DNA of 64,000 bases from Arthrobacter sp. KBS0703 (GTDB lineage: Bacteria > Actinomycetota > Actinomycetes > Actinomycetales > Micrococcaceae): the NCBI RefSeq assembly GCF_002008315.2, contig NZ_MVDG02000001.1, positions 2,046,001 through 2,110,000 on the forward strand. The letters are read 5' to 3'. Positions within the stretch are counted from its first letter, which is position 1; every line of letters begins with the position of its first letter. Positions 8,742 to 17,215 of the stretch are shown piece after piece. The translations under genes and the position numbers were made by a program. The notes beneath the pieces were generated by a model. That model saw only the letters and a program-made list of their open reading frames with translations. It ran no database searches and was not told the origin of the DNA.

Positions 8742-9143
8742 GTGGATTACGCCACTGCAGCCGAGAAAGACAAGATCGTAGCCTTGGAAGAAAGGCGCTA
8801 CCAAGCCGTGGTCGATGGTGATTACGACGCCTTCGAGGATCTGTGCCACCAGCGCCTGGTCTACACCCATTCGCTGGGTGATCGTGACACGCTGAGCAGC
8901 TACCTGGAGAAGCTTCGCAAGGGCTTCTACAGGTACCACCGGATCGACCACCCCATCGAAGATATCGTCCTGATTGGGGACACCGCCCTTGTACTGGGAC
9001 AGATGAACGCGGATCTTACGGTCAACGGAACTCACAAAACACTTGCCAACAGCGCACTCTCGGTATGGATCAAAGAGGGCGAGACCTGGAAATTCCTGGC
9101 ATATCAGCCGACTCCGCGCAGGGCCGCGGCTGCGGCAGCCTAG
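8742..9143 (+). CDS. SnoaL-like / nuclear transport factor 2-like protein
   Basis: About 133 residues, starting at a GTG seven bases after AAGGAGAG. It shares with the protein at 1660-2097 the helix LEERRYQAV..DYDAFEDLCHQ, the motif YHRIDHP, LVLGQMNADLT and the ending WKFLAYQPTPR, so the two are clear paralogues. The fold is that of small isomerases, cyclases and dehydratases; no catalytic assignment is safe. It opens the operon with the thiolase and CoA-transferase, so it may act on an intermediate made by the SDRs before thiolysis. Confidence 0.75.
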   Translation: MDYATAAEKDKIVALEERRYQAVVDGDYDAFEDLCHQRLVYTHSLGDRDTLSSYLEKLRKGFYRYHRIDHPIEDIVLIGDTALVLGQMNADLTVNGTHKTLANSALSVWIKEGETWKFLAYQPTPRRAAAAAA

Positions 9144-9181
9144 ACCCCGCAACCTCTGTTCGCGCCAACGAAGGAAGAACC

Positions 9182-10378
9182 ATGAATCAGGCTTTTGTGT
9201 ACGACGCCGTTCGCACCCCGTTCGGGAAGTTCGGCTCGGGCCTCGCCGGGGTCCGCCCGGATGACTTGGCCGCGCACGTGATCAGGGAATCGGTGAAGCG
9301 GGCCCCCGGGCTCGATCCCGAGCGGATCGATGAGGTGGTGTTCGGCAACGCCAACGGCGCCGGCGAGGAGAACCGCAACGTCGCCCGGATGGGCACGCTG
9401 CTTGCCGGCCTGCCGGTGTCCATCCCGGGGACGACGGTCAACCGGCTGTGCGGATCCTCGCTGGACGCCGCGATCATCGCCTCGCGCCAGATCAACGCCG
9501 GCGATGCCGAGCTCATGCTGGTGGGCGGTGCCGAATCGATGTCCCGCGCGCCGTGGGTGCTGCCCAAGACGGAGAAGCCCTACCCGGCCGGTGACATGAC
9601 CCTGGCCTCCACGACGCTGGGCTGGCGCCTGGTGAACAAGGCCATGCCCAAGGAGTGGACCATTTCACTGGGCGAGGCCACCGAGCGGCTCCGCGAGAAG
9701 TACGGTGTGACCCGCGAGCAGCAGGACGAGTTCGCCGCGAACTCCCACAACCTGTCCGCCGCCGCGTGGGATGAGGGCTTCTACGACAACCTGGTGGCCC
9801 CGGTTCCGGGCACCGACCTGGTCCGCGACGAAGGCATCCGCGCCGGCTCCACGGCGGAGAAGCTGGCCGGGCTCAAGACGGTCTTCCGCACCGAGAACGG
9901 CACAGTCACCGCCGGCAACGCGTCCCCGCTCAACGACGGCGCCTCCGCAGCCTGGATCGGGTCCGAGGCCGCCGCCGGGCTGCTCGGACTCGAACCGCTG
10001 GCGCGCATCGCCGGCCGCGGAGCCCACGGCAACGACCCCCAGTACTTCGGCTACGCCCCGGTAGAGGCCGCGAACAAGGCCCTCGCGAAAGCGGGCATCG
10101 GCTGGGACCAGGTCGGCGCCGTCGAACTCAACGAAGCCTTTGCCGCACAGTCCCTGGCGTGCATCAACGCCTGGGGCATCGACCACTCAATCGTGAACCG
10201 GCACGGCGGTGCCATCGCGATGGGCCACCCCCTCGGCGCGTCCGGGACCCGGCTCCTGGGCACCCTCGCCCGGTCCCTGCAGGCCTCAGGGGAACGCTGG
10301 GGCGTCGCTGCGATCTGCATCGGCGTCGGCCAGGCCCTGGCCGTGGTGCTCGAAAACGTCACTTCTGGAAAGGGCTAA
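9182..10378 (+). CDS. pcaF: Beta-ketoadipyl-CoA thiolase / acetyl-CoA acyltransferase
   Basis: Thiolase of 398 residues that cleaves a 3-oxoacyl-CoA with CoA to acetyl-CoA and a shortened acyl-CoA. It has the nucleophile cysteine in NRLCGSSLDAA (about residue 90), the GHPLGASG histidine and the second cysteine in AICIGVGQ. The following CoA-transferase pair matches the pcaF/pcaI/pcaJ arrangement of the beta-ketoadipate pathway, in which 3-oxoadipyl-CoA is the substrate. Other beta-ketoacyl-CoA substrates are possible because no ring-cleavage gene is nearby. The ATG at 9182 follows AAGGAAG. Confidence 0.85.
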   Translation: MNQAFVYDAVRTPFGKFGSGLAGVRPDDLAAHVIRESVKRAPGLDPERIDEVVFGNANGAGEENRNVARMGTLLAGLPVSIPGTTVNRLCGSSLDAAIIASRQINAGDAELMLVGGAESMSRAPWVLPKTEKPYPAGDMTLASTTLGWRLVNKAMPKEWTISLGEATERLREKYGVTREQQDEFAANSHNLSAAAWDEGFYDNLVAPVPGTDLVRDEGIRAGSTAEKLAGLKTVFRTENGTVTAGNASPLNDGASAAWIGSEAAAGLLGLEPLARIAGRGAHGNDPQYFGYAPVEAANKALAKAGIGWDQVGAVELNEAFAAQSLACINAWGIDHSIVNRHGGAIAMGHPLGASGTRLLGTLARSLQASGERWGVAAICIGVGQALAVVLENVTSGKG

Positions 10379-10381
10379 GCG

Positions 10382-11041
10382 ATGCTCAACTTCGTAGACA
10401 CCGTGGCCGACGCCGTCGCCGGCATCAGGGACGGTTCCACCATGATGATCGGCGGGTTCGGCAACGCCGGCCAGCCGTTCGAACTGATTGATGCACTGAT
10501 GGACTGCGGCGCCACTGATCTGACCGTGGTCAACAACAACGCCGGCCAGGGCGACCAGGGCCTGGCGCTGCTGATCAAGGAAGGCCGGGTGAAGAAGATG
10601 ATCTGCTCCTTCCCGCGGCAGTCCGACTCCTGGCACTTCGACACCAAATACAAGGCCGGACAGATCGAACTGGAACTCGTCCCACAGGGCAACCTGGCCG
10701 AACGTATCCGCGCGGCCGGGGCCGGCATCGGCGGGTTCTTCACCCCCACCGGCTACGGCACCATGCTGGCCGAAGGCAAGGAAACCCGCATCATCGACGG
10801 CCGCGGCCAGGTCTTCGAGACCCCCATCCACGCCGACATCGCACTCATCAAGGCGCTCAAGGCGGACGGCAAGGGCAACCTCGTCTACCGCAAGACAGCC
10901 CGGAACTTCGGCCCCATCATGGCCGCCGCGGCAAAGCACACCATCGCCCAGGTATCGGAAATTGTGCCGACGGGCGGACTCGACCCGGAGAACGTGGTCA
11001 CCCCCGGTATTTACGTCAACAGCATTGTGAAGGTGGCCTGA
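10382..11041 (+). CDS. pcaI: 3-oxoacid (3-oxoadipate) CoA-transferase subunit A
   Basis: The 219-residue alpha subunit of a class I CoA-transferase has the glycine-rich GGFGNAGQP near the N-terminus, NNNAGQGDQGL and GGFFTPTGYGT. It moves CoA from succinyl-CoA to a 3-oxoacid together with the beta subunit encoded just downstream. It follows the thiolase gene by three bases, so the product of the transferase can pass to the thiolase. Confidence 0.85.
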   Translation: MLNFVDTVADAVAGIRDGSTMMIGGFGNAGQPFELIDALMDCGATDLTVVNNNAGQGDQGLALLIKEGRVKKMICSFPRQSDSWHFDTKYKAGQIELELVPQGNLAERIRAAGAGIGGFFTPTGYGTMLAEGKETRIIDGRGQVFETPIHADIALIKALKADGKGNLVYRKTARNFGPIMAAAAKHTIAQVSEIVPTGGLDPENVVTPGIYVNSIVKVA

Positions 11042-11042
11042 T

Positions 11043-11738
11043 ATGAGCGCGCAGACAAGCAGTGAGGCCAGATCGATCCAGACGTCCGAGGCGCCCCTGG
11101 GTCGCGACAACCTGGCCCGGCTCGTGGCGAAGGACATCAAGCCCGGTTCGTTCGTTAACCTGGGCATCGGCCAGCCCACCCTGGTCTCCAACTACCTCAC
11201 CGCGGACCAGGACATCACGCTCCACACCGAGAACGGCATGCTCGGCATGGGCCCTGAAGCCACCGGCGGGGAGATCGACGGCGACCTCATCAACGCCGGC
11301 AAGATCCCCGTGACCGAACTCCCGGGGGCGTCCTACTTCCACCACGCCGACTCCTTCGCGATCATGCGCGGCGGGCACCTGGACATCTGCGTCCTGGGCG
11401 CTTTCCAGGTCTCCGCCACCGGCGACCTCGCCAACTGGCACACCGGCGCCCCCGATGCCATCCCTGCCGTGGGCGGGGCGATGGACCTGGCAACCGGGGC
11501 CAAGGACGTTTTCGTGATGATGACGCTCCTGACCCGGGAAGGCGCGTCCAAGATCGTGGACGCCTGCAGCTACCCGCTCACCGGCGTCGGCTGCGTCACC
11601 CGTGTGTACACCGACAAAGCCGTGTTCCTCACCGGCCCCGGCGGCGTTCAGGTCCGCGAAACCTTCGGCTGCACGCTCGAGGAACTGCAGGAACTGGTCC
11701 CAGTCCCCCTCACCGCAGCCCCCGCCGTCGAAGAGTAG
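11043..11738 (+). CDS. pcaJ: 3-oxoacid (3-oxoadipate) CoA-transferase subunit B
   Basis: The 231-residue beta subunit contains the catalytic glutamate in the HTENGMLGMGP segment and the conserved FVNLGIGQPTLV and GGHLDICVLGAFQV. The first 20 residues are a variable extension. The gene begins one base after the stop of subunit A. The reaction is succinyl-CoA plus 3-oxoadipate, or a similar 3-oxoacid, to succinate and the 3-oxoacyl-CoA. Confidence 0.85.
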   Translation: MSAQTSSEARSIQTSEAPLGRDNLARLVAKDIKPGSFVNLGIGQPTLVSNYLTADQDITLHTENGMLGMGPEATGGEIDGDLINAGKIPVTELPGASYFHHADSFAIMRGGHLDICVLGAFQVSATGDLANWHTGAPDAIPAVGGAMDLATGAKDVFVMMTLLTREGASKIVDACSYPLTGVGCVTRVYTDKAVFLTGPGGVQVRETFGCTLEELQELVPVPLTAAPAVEE

Positions 11739-11746
11739 GGCCTCAA

Positions 11747-12214
11747 ATGAGAATTGTCGGAGTAAAACTCTCCGAAGCCGATCCGGTCTTTGCTGGTCGC
11801 CTGGAAGAGGACGGCGATCAATCAACAGTTCTGCTCCTCAGCGACCTTCAGGCCTTCTGGTCCGACCCCTTCGCCTGGCTGTCCCCCGACAAGGAAACGG
11901 CCATATCCGACGGGCGCGTGTTTCCGGTGCAGGACGTCAGCATCGTTCCCCCCATTCTTCCGTCCGCAAGGGTCTTGTGCATAGGGCTGAACTACCTCGC
12001 CCACGCTGCCGAAGGAAGCCATCGTCACGAGGAGCTGCCCTCGCACCCAACCGTCTTTGGCCGGTGGACACAATCGCTTACCACCGGTAACTCAGCTGTT
12101 CCCGTGCCATCAGGAGAAAACGGACTGGACTGGGAAGGTGAAATCGCTGCCTATGTCGGAAAGTCACTGTCAGATGCCTCAGCCGATGCAGCAAGAGCGG
12201 CAGTAATAGGGTAA
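11747..12214 (+). pseudogene. Truncated fumarylacetoacetate hydrolase-family gene
   Basis: About 155 residues resemble the N-terminal half of FAH-family hydrolases: an N-terminal cap, ILPSARVLCIGLNYLAHAAE and GLDWEGEIAAYVGKSL, which carries metal-ligand glutamates. It stops at AAVIG, where intact relatives continue (GYT...) into the rest of the catalytic domain. The sequence after the stop belongs to a different family, the amidohydrolase at 12215-13411. The gene is therefore cut by a deletion or recombination. Relatives act in aromatic catabolism, which fits the neighbouring CoA-transferase and thiolase. A functional short product is unlikely. Confidence 0.7.
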
Positions 12215-13411
12215 CCGGTCTTCGCAGCCTTGCGAGCAATTGGACGCTTCTCGAGTACTTTCGGTGGACCCACGCCGGGCTGGCAACGCACTACGGACCG
12301 GCGGACATCTATTGGGGGACGTTCGCCGGAGCAATGAACCAGATCAACTGCGGAACCACGACGCTCGCAGACTGGTGCCACAACAACCCAACCCCGGCGC
12401 ACACCGATGCCGCCGTTGACGCGCTCCGAGACAGCGGTATACGGGCCACCTACTTCCACGGCAGCCCGAAACCCGGCCCCAAACCCGGGCAGACGCCCTT
12501 CTGGGAAATACCCCACGACCGGTCTGAAATCGAGCGGCTCCTAGACGACCCGAGGCTTTCCCGGGACGGAAAACTCCAACTCGGCATGGCCGTACTCGGA
12601 CCCCACTACTCCGACCTCGAAGTGGCCCTCACCGACTTCCGGCTCGCCCGGGAATTATCGATGGTCACCTCCATGCAACAGGGCGGGGGCGCTGCCCGTT
12701 CCCCACAGGGATGGCTCGTCCTCGAAAGAGAAGGCCTCCTTGGGCCGCACATCAACATCGTCCATGGAAACGACCTTTCAAAGCCCCAGCTGCAAACATT
12801 CCTTGATCATGGAGTGACGTTCTCGGTGACTCCCGAGAACGAGATGACACAGGGACACGGGTCACCCTCTTACCGGGCGTCTGCGTGATTTGGGTGCTCG
12901 CCCATCGATAGGAATAGACCTTGAGTCCGGCCTCTCAGGCGAGATGTTCCTCGCTGCCCGAATCGCGCTCGTTCACCAGCGCGCCCTTGATAACTTCGAG
13001 TACGCGAACAGTCAGCCGGGAAGAGCCTCAATTCCTCAAACGACGACGATCACCACCCATGAAGCCCTTCGGTGGGCCACCATTGAAGGTGCCAGAATGA
13101 TGGGCTTGGCCGACCATATCGGTTCCATCTCACCTGGCAAGAAGGCCGACCTCGTCGTCATTGATGCAAGGCAACCGAACATGCAGCCCGTGCATAACCC
13201 CGTCGACACAGTCGTAATGCAGACGAGCCTGGCGAATATAGAAGCCGTCATGATCGATGGGACATGGCGCAAACGTCATAACAAACTCGACAGCGTCGAA
13301 GGCAGGACGCTCGACCCTGCAGCATGGCTGGACCCTCTCAGAGAATCCGGGCAGCGCGTGAGCTCCTCCATGCAGTTGCAGGTGAAAGATTCTGCGGGAG
13401 GCAAACAGTAG
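12215..13411 (+). pseudogene. Broken amidohydrolase / cytosine-deaminase-like gene
   Basis: From about 12215 the frame reads LRSLASNWTLLEYF and continues through NCGTTTLADWCHNN, INIVHGNDLS and FSVTPENEMTQGHG, which resembles the middle of TRZ/ATZ-family amidohydrolases. The N-terminal part with the first metal-binding HxH is missing. Near 12866-12872 the frame shifts by one base and continues as DLGARPSIGIDLESG to the C-terminal composite domain (GSISPGKKADLVVID). Truncation plus frameshift make it a relic. It joins directly to the truncated FAH gene, so one deletion may have removed the 3' part of one gene and the 5' part of the other. Confidence 0.75.
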
Positions 13412-13472
13412 AACCACGACGATCCTCAGCGCGACGCGTGACAGGTATGAGGACTGCTCTTCAACCGCTGGA

Positions 13473-13861
13473 TTACGCCAACGCCCGTGCCACGTCGTAG
13501 CCGGCCGACTTAGCCAGCTTGTGCCGTGACCGGTCGTAGCGTCTCGTCGTCCGCGGATCCGCCTGCCCCAGGCTGTACTGCAAATCGTGCAGAGTCACGC
13601 CATTGTCCAGGGCAATCGTGGCGAATGTGTGGCGCATGCTGTGCGGGCTGATCTGTCCTTCCACACCGGCTTTGCGGGCCAGTCTCTGAACAGTCCTAAA
13701 TGACTCAGAGCGGTTCCAGGGCCCTGCCCAAGGATCAAATCAGCGCCGGTGGTGCCCTAGTAAAGGTTGAGCGCCTCGACAGCCGGAGCGGGAACCGCGA
13801 CTTTGGCTGTCTTCCCTCCCTTGCGCTGGATGCTCAGTGCCCGGTGGCCAGCCGAAAAGCA
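13473..13861 (-). pseudogene. Degraded tyrosine recombinase (phage-type integrase)
   Basis: On the minus strand the reading starts around 13861 with GHRALSIQRKGGKTAKV and AVEALNLY, the core of a tyrosine recombinase. It meets an in-frame TAG at 13757-13759 and then needs a one-base shift near 13730 to continue as FRTVQRLARKAGVEGQISPHSMRH and DPRTTRRYDRSR. The catalytic H-x-x-R (HSMRH) and the terminal tyrosine (RRYDR) are present in the last 63 residues. The N-terminal DNA-binding domain is missing. It lies near a tRNA-Leu gene, a common integration target for such enzymes. Confidence 0.75.
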
Positions 13862-14562
13862 CTATCTAGCGTGCACCTTGCCCCACGGCATACGACACCG
13901 CAGCTTATCCCAGCCGGTCCGCAACGGATCATGTGGTCATCTCCAAAGCCCTGACGCCTGACATGGCAAAGTCGGGCGGATCAACCAAGACCAGAACTGC
14001 CGGAAGGAGATCCGGATCCCACACACCCTTCCGCTCGTGGACGGATCGTACGCCAGCCATAGATACCCCACAGAGGTTCCCCGCTTGACTCGGTAAGTCC
14101 TACGAAACCGACGGTCTGGGCCGCAAAGTCATGTCGCCTGAACAGAGAACTGCATGAAGTGGTAAAGGCAGAATCAGGAGGATAGGGACCAAAATGAATG
14201 TCCAAAAGTCACCCGCGCACAAAGCCGTGCACAATGTGCACACCCTTTTGGCCTGACAAACACGCGATGAGCGCACTCTGCCTGGCTCTCAGAAGCAGCT
14301 ATCCCAGGAAGGTCCTCGAAGAAGATTCGCCTTGGTCATGTCGTCACCACAACTCCTGACCATGAATGGGTGACGGCCAACTACTGGCCCACGGAACAGC
14401 CAGATAGGACGGCACATACCCTAGATCCCAGCAGGCGGAGGGCCCACCAGCCAAGGGCCCTGACCCCGCCACCCACACAATTTCATAGGTAACCGCGGCG
14501 CCAGGCACAGACCGCGGCCAGAGTCAGAGGGACCCCCGGAGGGTCAATGTCAACACATTAAA
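13862..14562. other. Gene-free stretch
   Basis: No convincing gene was found in about 700 bp. Short reading frames exist (for example minus strand 13981-14205, 74 codons) but show no recognisable domain and no good ribosome binding site. The stretch sits between the integrase relic and the tRNA-Leu gene and probably represents decayed accessory DNA. Confidence 0.5.
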
Positions 14563-14587
14563 AGCAAAACCCCCTCTGACCAGGGGG
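14563..14587 (-). terminator. Terminator of tRNA-Leu
   Basis: CCCCCT (14571-14576) and AGGGGG (14582-14587) pair around a 5-nt loop. On the minus strand the stem is followed by TTTTGCTTTT, directly downstream of the tRNA. Confidence 0.7.
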
Positions 14588-14593
14588 AATGCG

Positions 14594-14675
14594 TGCCCGA
14601 GGTGGGACTCGAACCCACACACCTTTCGATACCGCATTTTGAGTGCGGCGCGTCTGCCAATTCCGCCACTCGGGC
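14594..14675 (-). tRNA. tRNA-Leu (CAA)
   Basis: The minus strand folds as a tRNA with acceptor stem GCCCGAG/CTCGGGC, discriminator A, the D-arm segment TGGCGGAATTGGCAGA, an anticodon loop CTCAAAA (anticodon CAA), an extended variable region and a T-arm with GGTTCGAGTCC. CCA is not encoded. It is the tRNA closest to the integrase relic. Confidence 0.93.
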
Positions 14676-14881
14676 GCGGAGTACACGGAGTAACAATCGT
14701 AGGCTCACAACGTGATTGTGAGCAACGCAGCCACTTCCAGTGCGCGGATTTACTCTACATGCAGATAGGCTAAATTCCAGAATCGCGCCAGTGACGCCGC
14801 AACAAGCCATGCAGATCCAAGTACCGCCGCGGGCGCACCTAAGATAGTGATGTTCCCGCCGTACCTTTTCAAGGAGATCCC

Positions 14882-15487
14882 GTGTCAGAACCGACGGAGT
14901 CAAACACCACGTCCCAGCCGGCGCGCCGCGTCATTGTGGCCGAAGACGAAACCCTCATCCGCCTCGACATCATCGAAATCCTGCGGGGCGAGGGCTACGA
15001 CGTCGTCGGCGAGGCTGACAACGGCGAGAAGGCCGTGCAGCTGGCCGAGGAGCTCAAGCCGGATCTCGTCCTCATGGACGTCAAGATGCCCGTCATGGAC
15101 GGCATCACCGCCGCCGAGAAGATCGTCAAGGCCCGCATCGCCCCCGTGGTGCTGCTGACCGCCTTCAGCCAGAAGGAACTCGTGGAGCGCGCACGCGACG
15201 CCGGCGCCATGGCCTACGTCGTCAAGCCCTTCACGCCCGCGGACCTGATCCCTGCCCTGGAGATCGCCCTCTCCCGCCACGAGGAGATCAAGGCCCTCGA
15301 AAACGAGGTCACGGACCTGCAGGAGCAGTTCGCCACCCGCAAGCTCGTTGAGCGCGCCAAGAGCCTGCTCACGACCAAGATGGGCCTCACGGAGCCGGAA
15401 GCCTTCCGCTGGATCCAGAAGACCTCCATGGACCGCCGCCTGAGCATGCGCGAAGTGGCCGAGACTATCATCAACCAGGTCAACTAA
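14882..15487 (+). CDS. ANTAR-domain response regulator
   Basis: The 201-residue protein has a receiver domain (residues 18-130; acidic residues EDE, phospho-acceptor aspartate in LVLMDVKMP, K in VVKPF) and a C-terminal ANTAR RNA-binding domain (about 145-200, RKLVERAKSLLTTKMGL and RWIQKTSMDRR). Proteins of this PdtaR-like type bind stem-loops in mRNA leaders and prevent early termination once phosphorylated. The start is a GTG after AAGGAG. No histidine kinase gene is adjacent. It is convergent with pyk. Confidence 0.92.
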   Translation: MSEPTESNTTSQPARRVIVAEDETLIRLDIIEILRGEGYDVVGEADNGEKAVQLAEELKPDLVLMDVKMPVMDGITAAEKIVKARIAPVVLLTAFSQKELVERARDAGAMAYVVKPFTPADLIPALEIALSRHEEIKALENEVTDLQEQFATRKLVERAKSLLTTKMGLTEPEAFRWIQKTSMDRRLSMREVAETIINQVN

Positions 15488-15579
15488 CCTCAGGGCACCG
15501 GCAGGCCCCGTACGACGACGGGCTGCCGGGCCTCAAGGCTCCGGCACCGCCGGCCAGCACAACCAGAAAAAGACAAAAA

Positions 15580-15611
15580 GGAGGCTCCCCGCCAATTGGC
15601 GGGGAGCCTCC
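15580..15611. terminator. Bidirectional terminator between the ANTAR regulator and pyk
   Basis: A perfect 14-bp GC-rich stem (15580-15593 with 15598-15611) encloses AATT. It is preceded by AAAAG and followed by CTTTGTT. It separates two convergent genes. Confidence 0.88.
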
Positions 15612-15651
15612 CTTTGTTCTGGGTGCGGCTACCGCCGCACCAGAGGACTTG

Positions 15652-17142
15652 CTAGGCCTTCTTCTTCTTTTCGGGCCAGGGTCCAACCTTTTCCTTGTTG
15701 CTGGCGGCTTCGCCAACGCGACCGGTGTCGGCCAGGTCCCCAACCTTGTGGACCTTCAGGGAGTTGGTGGAACCGGCCCTTCCGGGAGGGGAACCGGCGG
15801 CGATGACCACCAGGTCACCGTCTTCCACGATCCCCATGTCCAGGAGGCTGCGGTCCACCTGTGCGGTCATTTCATCCGTGTGGTCCACCATCGGCACGAG
15901 GACCGGCTGAATGCCCCAGGTCAGCGCGAGCTGGTTCCAGACGTGCTCCACCGGAGTGAACGCGAAGACCGGCTTGATCGGGCGGAGGCGCGACAGGCGG
16001 CGCGCGGAGTCACCGGACTGCGTGAACGCACAGATGTACTTCGCGTCCAGCTGGTCGGCGATTTCGACGGCGGCACGGGTGATGGCGCCACCGCGGGTCT
16101 TGGGCTTGGTGCCCAGCGGAGGAACGCGCTCAAGACCGTGGACTTCGGTGGATTCAATGATCCGGGCCATGACCTTGACCGTTTCGATCGGGTACTTGCC
16201 CACGCTGGTCTCGCCGGAAAGCATCACTGCGTCGGCGCCGTCGAGCACCGCGTTGGCGCAGTCGGAGGCCTCCGCGCGCGTGGGGCGCGGGTTGTCGATC
16301 ATGGACTCGAGCACCTGGGTGGCAACGATGACCGGCTTGGCCCAGCGGCGGGCCAGTTCGATGGCGCGCTTCTGGACGATCGGAACCTCTTCGAGGGGAA
16401 GCTCCACACCAAGGTCGCCACGGGCCACCATGATGGCGTCGAAGGCGTCGATGATCTCGTGCAGCTGCTCCACGGCCTGCGGCTTTTCGATCTTGGCGAT
16501 CACCGGCACGCGGCTGCCTTCTTCGTCCATGATTTCGTGGACGCGCTTGATGTCCGAGGCGTCCCGGACGAAGGAAAGAGCAACCATGTCCACGCCGCGG
16601 CGCATGGCCCAGCGGAGATCGTCCTCGTCCTTTTCGCTCAGGGCGGGAACGTTGACGGCAACGCCGGGCAGGTTAATGCCCTTGTTGTTGGAGACCATTC
16701 CACCGACTGTCACCTGGGCGACCACCTTGACGTCGTCGACCTCGATGGCGCGCAACGCCACCTTGCCGTCGTCGATCAGCAGCGCATCGCCGACATTGAC
16801 GTCGTCGGTAAGGCTCTTGAGCGTGGTGGAGCAGATCTCCTTGGTGCCCGGCACATCTTCGGTGGTGATGGTGAAGATGTCGCCGACGAACAGTTCGTGC
16901 GGGCCGTCGACAAAGCGGCCAAGACGGATCTTGGGGCCCTGGAGGTCGGCCATGATGGCAACGGGCTTGGCCAGCTGCTTCGAGGCCTTACGGACGTTCT
17001 CGTAAGTGCCGTCATGCACGGAGTAGTCTCCGTGGCTCATGTTCATGCGGGCAACATCGACGCCGGCTTCAATAACTGCGAGGGTGTTCTCGAAGCTGGA
17101 AATGGCCGGTCCGAATGTTGCCACGATCTTAGCGCGTCTCAT
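15652..17142 (-). CDS. pyk: Pyruvate kinase
   Basis: The 496-residue glycolytic enzyme converts phosphoenolpyruvate and ADP to pyruvate and ATP. Conserved parts are MRRAKIVATFGPA, the substrate arginine and Asn in ARMNMSHGD, the catalytic-lysine signature VIAKIEKPQAVE (about residue 215), the metal-binding MVARGDLGVELP and the C-terminal allosteric domain (TRGGAITRAAVEIA). The Lys-rich end (PEKKKKA) is slightly longer than usual. It is transcribed in the same direction as gltBD, 73 bases upstream. Confidence 0.96.
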   Translation of the reverse strand: MRRAKIVATFGPAISSFENTLAVIEAGVDVARMNMSHGDYSVHDGTYENVRKASKQLAKPVAIMADLQGPKIRLGRFVDGPHELFVGDIFTITTEDVPGTKEICSTTLKSLTDDVNVGDALLIDDGKVALRAIEVDDVKVVAQVTVGGMVSNNKGINLPGVAVNVPALSEKDEDDLRWAMRRGVDMVALSFVRDASDIKRVHEIMDEEGSRVPVIAKIEKPQAVEQLHEIIDAFDAIMVARGDLGVELPLEEVPIVQKRAIELARRWAKPVIVATQVLESMIDNPRPTRAEASDCANAVLDGADAVMLSGETSVGKYPIETVKVMARIIESTEVHGLERVPPLGTKPKTRGGAITRAAVEIADQLDAKYICAFTQSGDSARRLSRLRPIKPVFAFTPVEHVWNQLALTWGIQPVLVPMVDHTDEMTAQVDRSLLDMGIVEDGDLVVIAAGSPPGRAGSTNSLKVHKVGDLADTGRVGEAASNKEKVGPWPEKKKKA

Positions 17143-17215
17143 ATACCTACCCTATTGGTGTGTTTCTGGTTTGGAGTTGTACCGCAGGTGAACATCCGTG
17201 GTCCCCCGTTTGTGA

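Noticed and set aside
13981..14205. 74-codon frame on the minus strand
   Set aside because: No domain, no good ribosome binding site and atypical composition; lies in decayed DNA.
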